Shown in pieces: positions 1 to 10,400 of a stretch of 64,000 bases of DNA (the first letter of the stretch is position 1; each line of letters starts with the position of its first letter). The position numbers and the translations under genes are program-made. Source of the DNA: Pyrrhosoma nymphula (taxonomy: Eukaryota > Arthropoda > Insecta > Odonata > Coenagrionidae); NCBI GenBank assembly GCA_963573305.1, contig OY754327.1, positions 178,196,386 to 178,260,385 of the forward strand, given 5' to 3'. The notes under the pieces were generated by a model. It had not been told where the DNA came from. It saw nothing but the letters and a program-made list of their open reading frames with translations, and searched no databases.

Positions 1-893
1 ATTTTGGTATTGCATTCTTTATTACATTCTTTTTTTTCTCGATTTAGTATATTTCATTGTTTTTTTCCCGTCATCTCTGCGGTGCTGGCGTCAACTTTGC
101 CGTTACATTGTGTCATCCATGACTTTTTCCTAAGGAAAGATGAAAATCTACATTTTTCTGCTATGTTATACAAAATGTGCACATTCTAAGATCAGATAGC
201 AACTTCTTTATGAAATTTTTATACTGTCCTCATCACTATGAAAGACTTAGATAATACAATTTATTCTGAAAAAAGGTCCAACTTCTTCCAACTAATTGTT
301 TGTGCAATAAAGGTTAAATTATTTTCCATTGGTTCATTATTTTTCAGCTTGTTTTCCTTTGGTTTATTATTGTTTATTACTTTATCTCAGGTTGAGGAAG
401 TTTATTGTAACGTAAGAGTGACTCTTCAATGAAGGGCAATCTTTGGGGCAGCTTTCTGTGAGAATGCGGGAGAATAAAAACTAATTTTCTGACTTGTCTG
501 TGGATAACAGAGAATCATTCTCCTACTCTCATCTGCAGAATTCCGGCTCTTCCTTTTCATAATAACAGAGGGGTATATGCTCCCAAATCCTCCGCAGGAC
601 AACAAACAGAAACCCCCGTCCAATTGTCTTCGACTGGGGATCCCGCTGACTTCCGGGACGTAGGCTAAGTGATTTTAGCGACCCAGGAGGGATTATCCTA
701 ACCTTATTGGGGCCGAGCGTACACGGCTCCAAAGGGTATAATACCCTCGTACTTCCCCATTAGCTTCCCTGGATCGTTTCTCTCACGCTCGAGGACAATT
801 TTCAGAATTGGCAGGGGTTGAAATTTCTTAGAATACGCATGGAAAAGTATGTACGCAGGTAGCAGCTGGAACGTGTCATAAAATACTGCTTGC
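1..893. other. no gene recognised (left flank)
   Basis: AT-rich up to about 530, then a more GC-rich stretch to about 890. The only open frames are short and low-complexity (a hydrophobic 64-codon frame at 238-432) and resemble nothing I know. The only TTAA on this side of the piggyBac gene is at 313-316, and it is not followed by a recognisable piggyBac terminal repeat. Confidence 0.5.
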
Positions 894-941
894 ATGCCCC
901 CTCAACCCCAATGCTTTCTTTATTTCTACCGTCAACGTACC

Positions 942-1008
942 AAGGGTTTTCCCTCGTCTATTCACCGAAGGTTTTCCCCGGCTTCACCTAAGGTTTTCCC
1001 CGGCCAGT
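942..1008 (+). repeat. three imperfect copies of an AAGGTTTTCCCC motif
   Basis: Three imperfect units starting AAGG(G)TTTTCCC lie one after another, about 22-26 bp apart, some 210 bp upstream of the piggyBac ATG. Some piggyBac elements carry short subterminal repeats that bind transposase, so that is one reading. A leftover microsatellite is equally possible. Confidence 0.45.
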
Positions 1009-1214
1009 CATTGTTCTTTGTTTCGGGCGATCATTTCAAAACTGAAACATCAAAAAATTTCAAAAGTATCTTAGTTATTCCTTGTACTCTCGAGCAAACA
1101 CATCTGCCTTTACTCAAACACGCATCATTCACCAAGCAAGCGGCACTACCGTCGGAGATTGTTTTCATTCGCTGTCTGGACGTTACTCTCTTGGTGTTTC
1201 GTGGCAAATCAGCT

Positions 1215-2867
1215 ATGGCGAGTGACAATGAAAGCGACTTCACAGAGGACGAACTACAAGACGAAGACATTGAAGATTCGGGATCCGAATCCAGCTACTC
1301 ATTCTCCGACACAGAGGATGAAGAGGAACCCGCGAAGGAAGGACAGTGGTGTGAAGTGGACAATACTCGGCCGCCTACACCCTCTAGGTTCCCTTTTGAA
1401 GGAGAGCCATCCCTAAATTTTGAGTGTGTTGGAGTTGGTGACATTCTGTGCTTTTTTGAACTTTTTTTTGATGATCCTGTGACAGATTACATTACCAATG
1501 AAACGAACCGCTATGCGACTCAGTGCCTCCGTGATAAACCATCAGGTTCAAGAAACCAATGGCGGGACATCAGCAGCTCAGAATTGCGAGTGTTTTTAGC
1601 CTTGACAATACTGCAGAGTATTGTTCGAAAGCCAGAACTAGAACAATATTGGTCTAGGAGGAAAATTTTAGCAACACCCTTTTTTGGAGAAACCATGTCA
1701 CTCAGGCGTTTTATTCTGATCAGAAAATATTTGCTTTTTTGTGACAATGATGGATACGAACCAGAAAGTCACCCAAATCCAAAGCTAAATAAAATTTGGC
1801 CTATTTACACCATGCTAGAAGAAAAATTCAAGAGCTTATACACTCCAGAATGGGACGTAACGGTGGACGAAAGTCTTCTCCTATATAAAGGAAGACTTGG
1901 TTGGCGTCAGTTCATCCCCCAAAAAAGAGCCCGGTTCGGAATAAAAACTTTCATGTTGTGCGAATCAACTAGTGGCTATGTTTGGTCAACTATTGTTTAC
2001 ACAGGAAAAGGGACTATTCTGGACAATGATTTTGAGAGCATGTCAATGTCCTCGCAGGTGGTGCTCTCACTAGTGAAACCCCTTTTTGATAAAGGGTACT
2101 GTGTAACGACAGACAATTTTTATACCTCGCCTGAATTGGCCGAGGCTTTGATTTCTCGGCGGACGGATTTGTACGGGACTGTTCGTCCAACACGAAAAGG
2201 GATGCCTGATGGACTGAAAAATAAAAAAATGAAGAGGGGTGAAGTGGTTTCGTATCAAAAAGGAAAGATGTTGGTGATTCGTTGGAAGGACAAAAAAGAG
2301 GTGACGCTATTGTCGACAGTCCACAGCAGCGATATGCAGGAGGTGGAAAAAAGGGGACAAATATTGAAACCTAAGCTCGTTGTGGACTACAATGAGACAA
2401 TGGGGGGTGTTGACAGGGTAGATCAGCATCTCGCTGATTACCCGATACCCAGGAAACGAGGGAAGAAGTACTACAAAAAGCTTTTTTTTCATTTCATGGA
2501 GCTATGTCTGCGGAACTATTTTGTGCTGTTCACAAAAAAAGGAGGGAGAAGAGCTCACTTGGACTATAGATTGGAATTAATTGAAAAAATTATAGACAAG
2601 TATCACCCTCAAGTGATTTCCCCTAAGGCCAGTCGACCACCCTCAGGACCGCACCCCCGCCACTTGACAGAGAGACATTTCCCGGATGTAATTCCGGGCA
2701 CTGAAAAAAAGCAGAATCCGACGAGGAAGTGTGTTGTGTGCACAAGGAAAAGAGACTCCAGGGGAAAACCAGTGAGAAAAGAAACAAGATACATTTGTCA
2801 AACTTGTGATGCACCTTTGTGTATTACTCCTTGTTTTAAAATATATCATACTAAGGTAAACTTCTAA
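1215..2867 (+). CDS. piggyBac-type transposase (PGBD-like), intact
   Basis: A 550-residue cut-and-paste transposase of the piggyBac family, which excises and integrates at TTAA. The frame stays open upstream to an ATG at 894. I chose the ATG at 1215 because the acidic N-terminus that follows it (many D/E/S) is typical of the family, while the upstream 107 codons look like 5' UTR. The DDD catalytic residues are visible: D218 (VTVDESLL), D300 (TTDNFY) and D400, with a second Asp at 403 (GGVDRVDQ). The C-terminus has the cysteine-rich domain (CVVC...CQTC...CITPC) used for end binding. There is no stop or frameshift across the gene, unlike almost everything else here. No TTAA or recognisable terminal repeat lies within 750 bp downstream, so this may be a stranded, very divergent or domesticated copy. 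Confidence 0.93.
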   Translation: MASDNESDFTEDELQDEDIEDSGSESSYSFSDTEDEEEPAKEGQWCEVDNTRPPTPSRFPFEGEPSLNFECVGVGDILCFFELFFDDPVTDYITNETNRYATQCLRDKPSGSRNQWRDISSSELRVFLALTILQSIVRKPELEQYWSRRKILATPFFGETMSLRRFILIRKYLLFCDNDGYEPESHPNPKLNKIWPIYTMLEEKFKSLYTPEWDVTVDESLLLYKGRLGWRQFIPQKRARFGIKTFMLCESTSGYVWSTIVYTGKGTILDNDFESMSMSSQVVLSLVKPLFDKGYCVTTDNFYTSPELAEALISRRTDLYGTVRPTRKGMPDGLKNKKMKRGEVVSYQKGKMLVIRWKDKKEVTLLSTVHSSDMQEVEKRGQILKPKLVVDYNETMGGVDRVDQHLADYPIPRKRGKKYYKKLFFHFMELCLRNYFVLFTKKGGRRAHLDYRLELIEKIIDKYHPQVISPKASRPPSGPHPRHLTERHFPDVIPGTEKKQNPTRKCVVCTRKRDSRGKPVRKETRYICQTCDAPLCITPCFKIYHTKVNF

Positions 2868-3925
2868 GTACTTCTATATCACGTTTTATTTTACATTTTC
2901 AATTTGTTAGTTTTTACTTCAAAAGTTTGCGAATATGTTTGTGAAAGGGACCTTTTTGTAATATAAAATTTTCATTTTGCAAAGAATAAAATTATTCCTT
3001 TCAGTTTTCAGTGAGATTTTTCAATTTTTTTTTCATTTTTTTCCAATTTCTGCATATTTTTTGTTCTTTCCATCATTATTGGTGTCATATTTCGGATGGT
3101 TTCACGGACGGACTTTTTTTTCAAAATGTACGAAGTTCTACTTATTTAGAAATAGTTACTAGCTGTGGTTTTGATCTAAGTACCGGATATACAATTCAGA
3201 TCATTCATGATTCATCGTAGGGATGATAGAAGAACAATTCTGTGAGCGTAAGTATGTAAAAGCCAACACAATGGGATAGATATTACATTTTTTCCAGGGT
3301 AAAGCCAATGCCGTAAAATAAAAAACCAGAGTTATGCAACCCGCAACACGCCAAGGCCATCGCTCTTCGGAGAGATAGGACGAGCAGAGGGGAAGGCAGA
3401 GGCAGAGATAGCCTTCCCAACGCAGTGGGAATGAAAGCAGGGAGGTATTCCCTCGCGCAAGGCCGTGAAAAAAGCGGCGAGCGGAAAGAAGACCAGAAGT
3501 ATTATCTTTCGGATTTTATGGAACTAAAGAACACAATTTATTGTTTTTACGTAGTAGATGCATAAAATTATGTCTAAGAAAGAAAATACTAAGATGATAC
3601 GTAAGATATGCTTATTGAATAAATTAAAAGTAAAATTTGAGTAAATATATTTTAAAAATTCAAAAATTGGTGTTGAAAAACACTTCGGATGCAAAAAATT
3701 GTCAATTTTAGCAATCTTTAACCTTGAAAATAAATATTAAAACAAATAATTTCAGCAAAATCGACTATATTTCCTTTTTCCAATTATATTGAAGGTGAAG
3801 AAAATGTAATAAAAACATGTGACATTTTTGGAAGAGAATTCACGAAATAATTCGTTAATGGAACAGAAAGGGATACCTATACAATATCTTACTATTTAAT
3901 ATCATTGTTGTAAGAAAAATGCAAA
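2868..3925. other. no gene; GC-rich block at about 3345-3510
   Basis: AT-rich DNA with poly-T tracts. A block at about 3345-3510 is clearly GC-richer than its surroundings and purine-rich (many GGAGAG/GGCAGAG steps). It may be part of a SINE or LINE tail, but I cannot assign it. No coding frame is supported. Confidence 0.4.
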
Positions 3926-4291
3926 AAATATTGTTTGTAATACGTAATAGTTTCAAAAGTAGAGGAGCCATGTATAAAAATTTAAATATCAGTGAGAAAA
4001 AAGTTTTTCACTTTCAGTAAAACATGAAATTGCCTCAGTTATAATGCTATCATGAAAAACTAAAGACATGTATACTATTTTTTTTGACAAACATGAGCTT
4101 TCGTCCCACCAGGTTAAATGATTTCTTCGCCCATTTCAAACTAACGCATCACCATCACGTCACTTTTCATGCTAACCTTGTGTCATTTTTATTTATTATA
4201 AATGTGTCATTTAACAGATTTCTCTACACATGGAAAGATCTCAAACCTGTTGTGCTTATTTTCTTCAATCCGGGAGTTTTCCGCACAACCA
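3926..4291 (+). repeat. ~360-bp dispersed repeat, copy 1
   Basis: Nearly identical by eye to 52204-52561, differing by scattered substitutions and small indels. Both copies end at the same place (TTTTCCGCACAA), after which their flanks are unrelated. In the second copy a CR1-like LINE remnant follows directly. No coding frame is conserved between the copies, so it is probably a noncoding piece of a mobile element. Confidence 0.85.
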
Positions 4292-4852
4292 TTTTCACTG
4301 GTGTGACAGAAGCTCATATTTACCTTTTGTTGAAATGATACCAATAATACAGCTACCGCATTCATCGTAGGAACGTTATCTCTGACATCATTCAGTTCCG
4401 CCACAAAAAGTATTGTCTTAACAATAGAAAGTAACACTACCACACACTTAAGAGAAATTTAAATTAAACATGATATTAAGTATCAAAATGTTTCTTTTAT
4501 CCACAGTATTATCAAGTAGAAATCATATATGTAGCCACTGATTAATAATCTTTTCACTTTACATTACCATTAGTTCGGTATCTCACCTGTAATTATTTCA
4601 TTGAAGCAGGCATTTTTTTTACCTTATTTGGTTTTCTTTAACACACATTCGAATTTCAAACTGAAACAAGAAGGGCTAAAAAAACAGCGATCATATCCTC
4701 TAATCCATACGACAGGCATCGAATAAGTCAATCAAACCCTGAAAGGCATTTAATAATGAAACTTACAAAACACTGGTTCTCGAGCAAGTTCATTGTACAC
4801 GACATTAGCGCTTAATTAAAACTTGACCAAATAAAAATACTGAGGATAAATA
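4292..4852. other. no gene recognised
   Basis: AT-rich spacer between the ~360-bp repeat and the LOA-like LINE. Open frames here are short and unlike any family I recognise. Confidence 0.5.
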
Positions 4853-4864
4853 TAGTCATACCTT
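4853..4864 (+). repeat. 12-bp target-site duplication, left copy
   Basis: TAGTCATACCTT, repeated exactly at 10118-10129 on the other side of the LINE. This is the target duplication left by target-primed reverse transcription and fixes the 5' boundary of the element. Confidence 0.9.
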
Positions 4865-5131
4865 GGGGGTGAGGGATGTGTGATCCCAGGGTGTGTGGCG
4901 GTGATCGCACACCAAGACCGTCATGCGTGGTGAAGAGCCACATCCTCCACGAAGTGCCCCTGGTTTTCGCAGAACATGACGGATCTAGACCTGGCAGTCG
5001 ATAAACTGCTCCCATCACCACGGTGCGTCCCTGTGCCAATGGTGACCGCATCCGCGGGGCGGAGGGCAAGAAGTCAGTAACAGGTGAGACTCCAGATACA
5101 GGGCGACCTCCGGTTTTATTTAGCCTTGCCC

Positions 5132-6301
5132 ATGTATGCGGGGCTCTGCATGGGTGGACCCTTTATTTCCCTAGCCACTCGTGGGATTTATATTGATTCA
5201 AAAATAAAAACCAAAACTGCGGAGGCTGCAAAACGGTCTCCAACTAAGGACTCTTGCAGTCCAATGTCACTTACGATGGAGGAGGCGCTGCTGGTGAGCA
5301 CTGAGGGGGCTGCCAGCGGTCGCCACTCCTCTGCCCCAACCTTGGTGGTCCCCTTGGGGATCCACACACCGACAGGCCTTCCTCAGGTACCTACCAAGGA
5401 TGGCAACATCTCATCGGACTCATCCGAGTCCACAATAAAAGAAGGACCTGAGCTGGAATCGGACTCTGGAGCCTCCAACACAACCCTGGGGAGCATCTCA
5501 GGGAAATTAAAGGGACTGTCGACAGGTCCAGGACCTAGCGGCACGGTCAGGAGAAGGGAGAGGAGGAGGAGGGAACGCGCTGAGAGAGCCGCAAGGCGCC
5601 GTGCACACCCCCCTGCCCTGGCAGGAACTGCTGGTGGTGAACCCACTAGCGAAACCCATGGGCGGGGTGAGGATACTGCTACGGCCACGAGAAGCTCCTC
5701 TCAAAAGAGAAATAGGACGCCTGGGAGCACACCAACTCCCTCCCAGGATGCCAAAAGGGCCAGAACGGTGCCTACATACGCGCAGGTTACCAAAAACCTG
5801 CAGAGAATTGCGATAGTGCCAGTCAACTATCCTGAGTTGATGATGAAGGAGAGCTGGCACCAGCTAGCTGTGTCGAAGCTTGAGGAGCTTTGGGACACAG
5901 CACCTGCAGACCAGGAGGTCCCATTATTTGAGGCCAACAGGTTCATCAACGGCGCGGTGGAATTTGCCTGCGCCAATGATTACTCCGCTTCCTGGCTCGA
6001 AGGAGCAGTGCACCTCATCGGACCATTTGAGGACATTAAGGTCAAGGCTGTCGACGCCGACAGCCTGATTAAGAGAAGAAGGACTATGGTGTGGGTCCCA
6101 GGTCCGAGCAGACCCGACACCAAAACCCTTCAGGAGAGGCTTAAAAGGGCAAACCCGGGACTACATACCGTCCTGTGGTGTCATTACGAGCGGTGCGTGG
6201 TGGATCGCGGGACGAGATTCGTCCTGGGGATTGACGAGGCATCAGTCGAGTTCATGTCGGGCCCCACCTTCAGGCCCTACGTTGGCATGCAAAGGGCATA
6301 G
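5132..6301 (+). CDS. LINE ORF1, gag-like protein (DUF4780-like C-terminus)
   Basis: About 390 codons in one uninterrupted frame, 89 bp before ORF2. I used the first ATG of the frame (5132); ATGs at 5264 and 5276 are alternatives. The first half is low-complexity: Ser/Thr/Gly-rich, then a strongly basic Arg-rich stretch (RRRERRRRERAERAARRR) that could bind RNA. The last ~150 residues are globular and resemble the DUF4780-type domain found in ORF1 of some insect LINEs. No CCHC knuckles are visible. ORF1 proteins of this class coat the element RNA and enter the retrotransposition particle. It is the best preserved gene of this element. The domain name is from memory and needs a profile search. 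Confidence 0.75.
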   Translation: MYAGLCMGGPFISLATRGIYIDSKIKTKTAEAAKRSPTKDSCSPMSLTMEEALLVSTEGAASGRHSSAPTLVVPLGIHTPTGLPQVPTKDGNISSDSSESTIKEGPELESDSGASNTTLGSISGKLKGLSTGPGPSGTVRRRERRRRERAERAARRRAHPPALAGTAGGEPTSETHGRGEDTATATRSSSQKRNRTPGSTPTPSQDAKRARTVPTYAQVTKNLQRIAIVPVNYPELMMKESWHQLAVSKLEELWDTAPADQEVPLFEANRFINGAVEFACANDYSASWLEGAVHLIGPFEDIKVKAVDADSLIKRRRTMVWVPGPSRPDTKTLQERLKRANPGLHTVLWCHYERCVVDRGTRFVLGIDEASVEFMSGPTFRPYVGMQRA

Positions 6302-6390
6302 GTGACGTTCCTCGGCAACCCAGGGGAACCGGACAAGCCTCCACCGACCACAGGGTCTGAGAAGGTCGAGGAGGAGAGGAAGGAAACGTA

Positions 6391-9300
6391 ATGGCAGGTA
6401 TTCGCTGTCTCCAGGCGAACCTGCAACATAGCAAGGCAGCCTCAGGGGTCCTGCAAAGGATCCTCTCAGAAGGTAAGGTCAAATTTGCACTGATTCTGGA
6501 ACCCTGGGCTTTCCAGGGTCGAGTCAGAGGCTTAAATGCGACCAGGGGTAAATTATTCTTGTGTACCACAGTCGATAGGCCTAGAGCATGTATCTATGTT
6601 AATTGGTTAAATGTCATGCATTTACCAGAATTTACCACCAGGGACCAGGCAGCTGCTGTGATCAGCCTTGGAGACGGTGATAGAGAGAGGAGGATTGTCA
6701 TCTGCTCCTCCTACCTACCATATGATGCCCCAGACCCACCACCTTCGGCTGATCTGGAGAGACTGGTAAGCCACTGTCGAGCCAATAATTGGGACCTCCT
6801 CGTTGGATGTGATGCTAACTCACACCATACTGTGTGGGGAAGCAGCGACACAAATAACAGAGGGGAGGCCATGATGGAGTATTTAATGTCGACAGATATG
6901 CACATACTCAACAGGGGCGCTCGACCCACGTTTTCTAACAGCATGAGGGAAGAAGTGCTAGATCTAACGCTTCGCACCAACCCGATGGTGGATTGCATTA
7001 AAGAATGGAGGGTATCGGGCGAAGTCACCTTGTCTGACCACCGACATATACTTTTCACACTACTCAAGGTTAATAATAAGCCAACAACATACAGGAATCC
7101 CAGGTCTACTGACTGGAGAAAGTACAGAGAACTACTTGGGGGACTGGTATCGCAGACTCCCCATTGCAAATTCAGGAAAGTAGACGAGATAGACACTGCT
7201 GTGGATTACCTTCAGGACAGCATAAACTCGGCCTACAAAGAAAGCTGTCCCTTAAAAACCAGGAAGGAGGGAGCCAAGCTCCCCTGGGGGGACAACAAGC
7301 TGGAGCACCTTCGTAAGGAGACTAGAAGACTCTTTAACAAAGCTAAGAGGACTACAATGCCTGAGGACTGGGACAACTTTAAAGCTTCCCAACGCAGGTA
7401 CAAGGCGACAATTAAACGGTCTAAAAGAGAATCTTGGAAGACCTTCTGTGGCAACATGGAGGCTATTCCGCAACTTTCAAGATTCCACAAAATTATTTCA
7501 AAAGACCCAGAAGCAGGAGTGGGTGCTCTTTTGCTTCCCTCAGGTGACTTCACGACATCTGACAAGGAAGCTTTAAAGCTTATGCTGGAGACACACTTTC
7601 CAGGCTTTCTGGAGGGGGAAGGGATGCATCATAGGGGGCCTCCCATCCGTCCGGCTCGGACGGAATGGAGATTGGCCTCCAGCATCGTAACATATCATGC
7701 CACCAGATGGGCGATCTCAAGTTTCAGCCCATACAAGTCTGCTGGAGAAGATGGCATCTTCCCGGCACTTCTGCAAGAGGGACAGGAACTAATACTGTTA
7801 CCAATTGTAAAAATTTTTCGCTCCTGCCTGGCATATGGATATGTACCAAAAACCTGGAGGATCACAAAAGTCGTCTTTATCCCTAAACCAGGAAAGACAG
7901 ACTATACCAAGGCTAGTTCCTTTAGAGGAATTAGTCTCATGTCCTTCATGCTCAAAGCACTGTAGAAAATAGTGGACAGGTATATAAGAGAGGGACCGCT
8001 GAAGGACCATCCCTTACACCCGTTTCAACATGCCTATCAAAAAGGAAAGTCAGTTGAGACAGCGCTCCATAACTTAGTTTCTAGGATAGGAGTACTGGAA
8101 CATGGGATGTATGGGCTGGGGGCGTTCCTGGACATAGAGGGGGCCTTCAACAATACATCCTTTGACCAAATCTGCTGTGCAGCTAGGAGGCATGGGGTCC
8201 ACCCACACATTGTGAGCTGGATAAGACATGCTGGAAGAAAGAACCATCAAAGTTGCCCTAAGGGATAGCACAATGGAAGTGACCACGACCAGAGGGTGTC
8301 CACAGGGAGGGGTGCTATCTCCACTCCTATGGAATCTGGTCATTGATGAACTATTCATAAGGCTCAACAAAACGGGAGCCTATACCCAGGGATACGCAGA
8401 TGATGTGGCAATCCTCATCGTCGGTAAATACCTTGATACTGTCTCCGGACTTATGCAAAAAGCCCTAGACAGAACGATGGTCTGGTGCAACGAAACAGGA
8501 TTGACGGTGAACCCTGATAAAACTAAGCTCATATTGTTTACCAATAAGAGGAAGAGAGATGGTTTCGACCCTCCTTTACTGCAAGGCAGGATCTTACAGC
8601 CATCCCGATCGGTTAAGTACCTCGGAGTCATTTTGGACACCAAACTCAACTAGGGAGAGCATCTTGAGGTTAAAATCAAGACAGCATGCGCCTCCCTATG
8701 GATCTGCAGAAGGGCCCTCTGTAAAACCTGGGGACTTCAGCCAAAATCGATAAAATGGATCTATTCTGCAGTGGTGAAGCCCGCCTTTCTACACTGTTCA
8801 ATCGTCTGGTGGAAGAAGACAAGGCAGCTTACCGCAAGGTGCAAGCTCAACCACCTACAAAGAATGACCAGTATGGGAATCACGGGAGCTATGAGAACGA
8901 CTCCCACCCTGGCCCTTGAAACCCTACTGAGCCTCGCACCACTTTATGTGGAGGTCGAAACTCAAGCTAGGATGGCGGTTTATCGTCTCAAGAGACAGGG
9001 ACAATGGAGTGACAGGGGAAGTTTCTCTGGTCACAGACAACTATGGACGGAGCTCAGGGAGTATAACCCCATTTGTGAAATAGGTACATACGACATGACA
9101 GTCGCATTCAACAAAACACCGCCTCTCTTCAAAACCCACTTTCCAACAAGGGAATGGTGGGACAAGGAAGTAGGTAAAGACAATAGAGCATATGTCTGGT
9201 TTAAAGATGGCTCCAGGAAAGAAGGAAGAGCAGGAGCAGGAATACACTGCCGCCGACCTGACAAAAGGCTCTCAATTTCTCTGGGGGAGCATGCCACAGT

Positions 9301-10018
9301 CTTTCAGGCAGAGGTCTACGCTTTGTTGACCTGTGCCCATATCGCTAAAGATATCTGCCGCAAAGGCAGACAAATTCGCATATGCACCGATAGTCAAGCA
9401 GCTTTAAAAGCTCTCACATCCCCATGGTGCAAATCAAGACTACTGCTGGAATGTCGGGAAGCACTGGACTCCCTCAGCAGGCAGAGCAAAGTTGAACTTT
9501 TCTGGGTCCCTGGCCACACAGGTATAACTGGAATCGAGATAGCAGATGAACTGGCAAAGGAAGGCTCGAACGTGATCCCAGTTGGACCAGAGCCTTTCAT
9601 CCCAATTGCACCCTCTTTAGGGATCGCGAGGATCAAAGAGTGGAACCTAGCTCAACACTCAGAGATCTGGAAAAATGTACAGGGGCTCAGGCAAGCCAAG
9701 CTCCTAATAAAATGACCGGGACTAGCAAGAAAGCTTCTCTCACTGGATAGAAGACAACTTCGTACGATAGTGGGACTGCTTACTGGACACTAGCTAGTTA
9801 TGAGGCACCTTCATCTCCTGAGAATTACAGACTCGGCGAAATGCAGATGGTGCGAGGAAGAGGACGAAACAACATCACACGTACTCTGCAAGTGTCCCGC
9901 CTTGATGAGGACTAGAGTTAGGCATCTGGGCTCACCATTTTTGGAACTAGATGAAGTCAGTGTTATCCCCGTGGAGGACATGTTATCCTTTAGCAGGGCG
10001 ACTGGACTCTACGGGTGA
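6391..10018 (+). pseudogene. LINE ORF2: endonuclease, reverse transcriptase, RNase H (broken)
   Basis: Starts at ATG 6391 with an AP-type endonuclease (RCLQANLQHSK; GCDANSHH; SDHRH). The reverse transcriptase follows (GVLSPLLWN and YADD at about 8390-8405), then RNase H (WFKDGSRKEG, CTDSQAA, WVPGHTGITG, ending about 9700). A Cys/His tail closes it (CRWCEEEDETTSHVLCKC at about 9840-9900). Damage: an in-frame TAG at 7963, a frameshift near 8230-8260 that moves the frame by one, a TAG at 8651, a TGA at 9713 and another TAG before 9800. The frame resumes after each stop, so these are point lesions in one ancestral ORF. The enzyme would nick the target and copy its own RNA in place. Confidence 0.9.
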
Positions 10019-10094
10019 TTACAGACATGGTGGTTGGCACAATGGACCATTAGGTCTAAGTGCCCTAGGTCCTCCTTAGAGGAACTCCACCAAC

Positions 10095-10117
10095 AATTAA
10101 TCTAATCTAATCTAATC
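10095..10117 (+). repeat. TCTAA-repeat 3' tail of the LOA-like LINE
   Basis: The tail consists of reiterated TAATC units and runs directly into the 12-bp target duplication at 10118-10129. Short tandem tails instead of poly(A) are known for several I- and R1-group LINEs. Confidence 0.85.
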
Positions 10118-10129
10118 TAGTCATACCTT
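10118..10129 (+). repeat. 12-bp target-site duplication, right copy
   Basis: TAGTCATACCTT, identical to 4853-4864. It fixes the 3' boundary of the LOA-like element. Confidence 0.9.
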
Positions 10130-10158
10130 AAACTGGCCTACGGCGTTCTTCGAAGAAG

Positions 10159-10200
10159 ATGAGTTCCAGCCAAGGACGATCGTCCTTGGCTGGAACTCAT
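10159..10200. repeat. perfect 42-bp palindrome without spacer
   Basis: Two 21-bp arms (ATGAGTTCCAGCCAAGGACGA and its exact complement) meet with no loop. A 12-bp palindrome, TTCTTCGAAGAA, lies immediately to the left at 10147-10158. Palindromes this long are normally unstable, so an exact one suggests recent origin or a hairpin end of a mobile element. The nearest recognisable feature is a DNA-transposon end 54 bp to the right. Confidence 0.95.
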
Positions 10201-10253
10201 TCATCGATGGTTACATTCACGGATGCTGAGACAAATAGTTACATAATATTCGC

Positions 10254-10400
10254 CTACCCAGTGAGAAATGGGTGGTGGCATCAACGTGGGTTCCACGTTG
10301 ATTCGTGGATATATAGTGGTGGTGGATATTGAGTGGTTAAACCAACGTGGGATCCACGTTGACTTTAAGTGGATCTATCATGGTGATTAACCCCTCCAGC
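10254..10400 (+). mobile_element. end of a TACCCAG-type DNA transposon (orphan)
   Basis: Reads TACCCAGTGAGAAATGGGTGG inward, almost the same as the complement of the right end of element G (TACTCAGTGAAAAATGGGTGG, ending 38056). Both ends carry subterminal units of the form CAACGTGG..CCACGTTGA, here at about 10281 and 10343. No transposase follows and I find no partner end on the right. It is an orphan end, perhaps of a deleted copy or a MITE. Confidence 0.65.

Larger units (their letters stand above)
4865..10117 (+). mobile_element. full-length LOA/I-superfamily non-LTR retrotransposon
   Basis: A 5.25 kb insertion bounded by a perfect 12-bp target-site duplication. Order: 5' UTR, ORF1 (gag-like), ORF2 (AP endonuclease, reverse transcriptase, RNase H, Cys/His tail), then a TCTAATCTAATC tail in place of poly(A). 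An RNase H domain in ORF2 is known in the LOA and I clades; the choice of LOA is an inference from overall layout. It is complete at both ends but dead, because ORF2 carries stops and a frameshift. It is GC-richer than its AT-rich flanks. Confidence 0.9.

Noticed and set aside
238..432. Small hydrophobic open frame that could look like a membrane protein
   Set aside because: Low-complexity, AT-rich, no family resemblance; composition alone explains it.
3345..3510. GC-rich block as a tRNA-derived SINE or rRNA fragment
   Set aside because: I could not identify A/B boxes or any rRNA stretch; left as unassigned.
4084..4338. 84-codon open frame in the ~360-bp repeat
   Set aside because: The frame is not conserved in the second copy at 52204-52561, so it is not coding.
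5383..5860. Antisense open frames over LINE ORF1
   Set aside because: They are shadows of the GC-rich, biased codon use of ORF1 on the plus strand.
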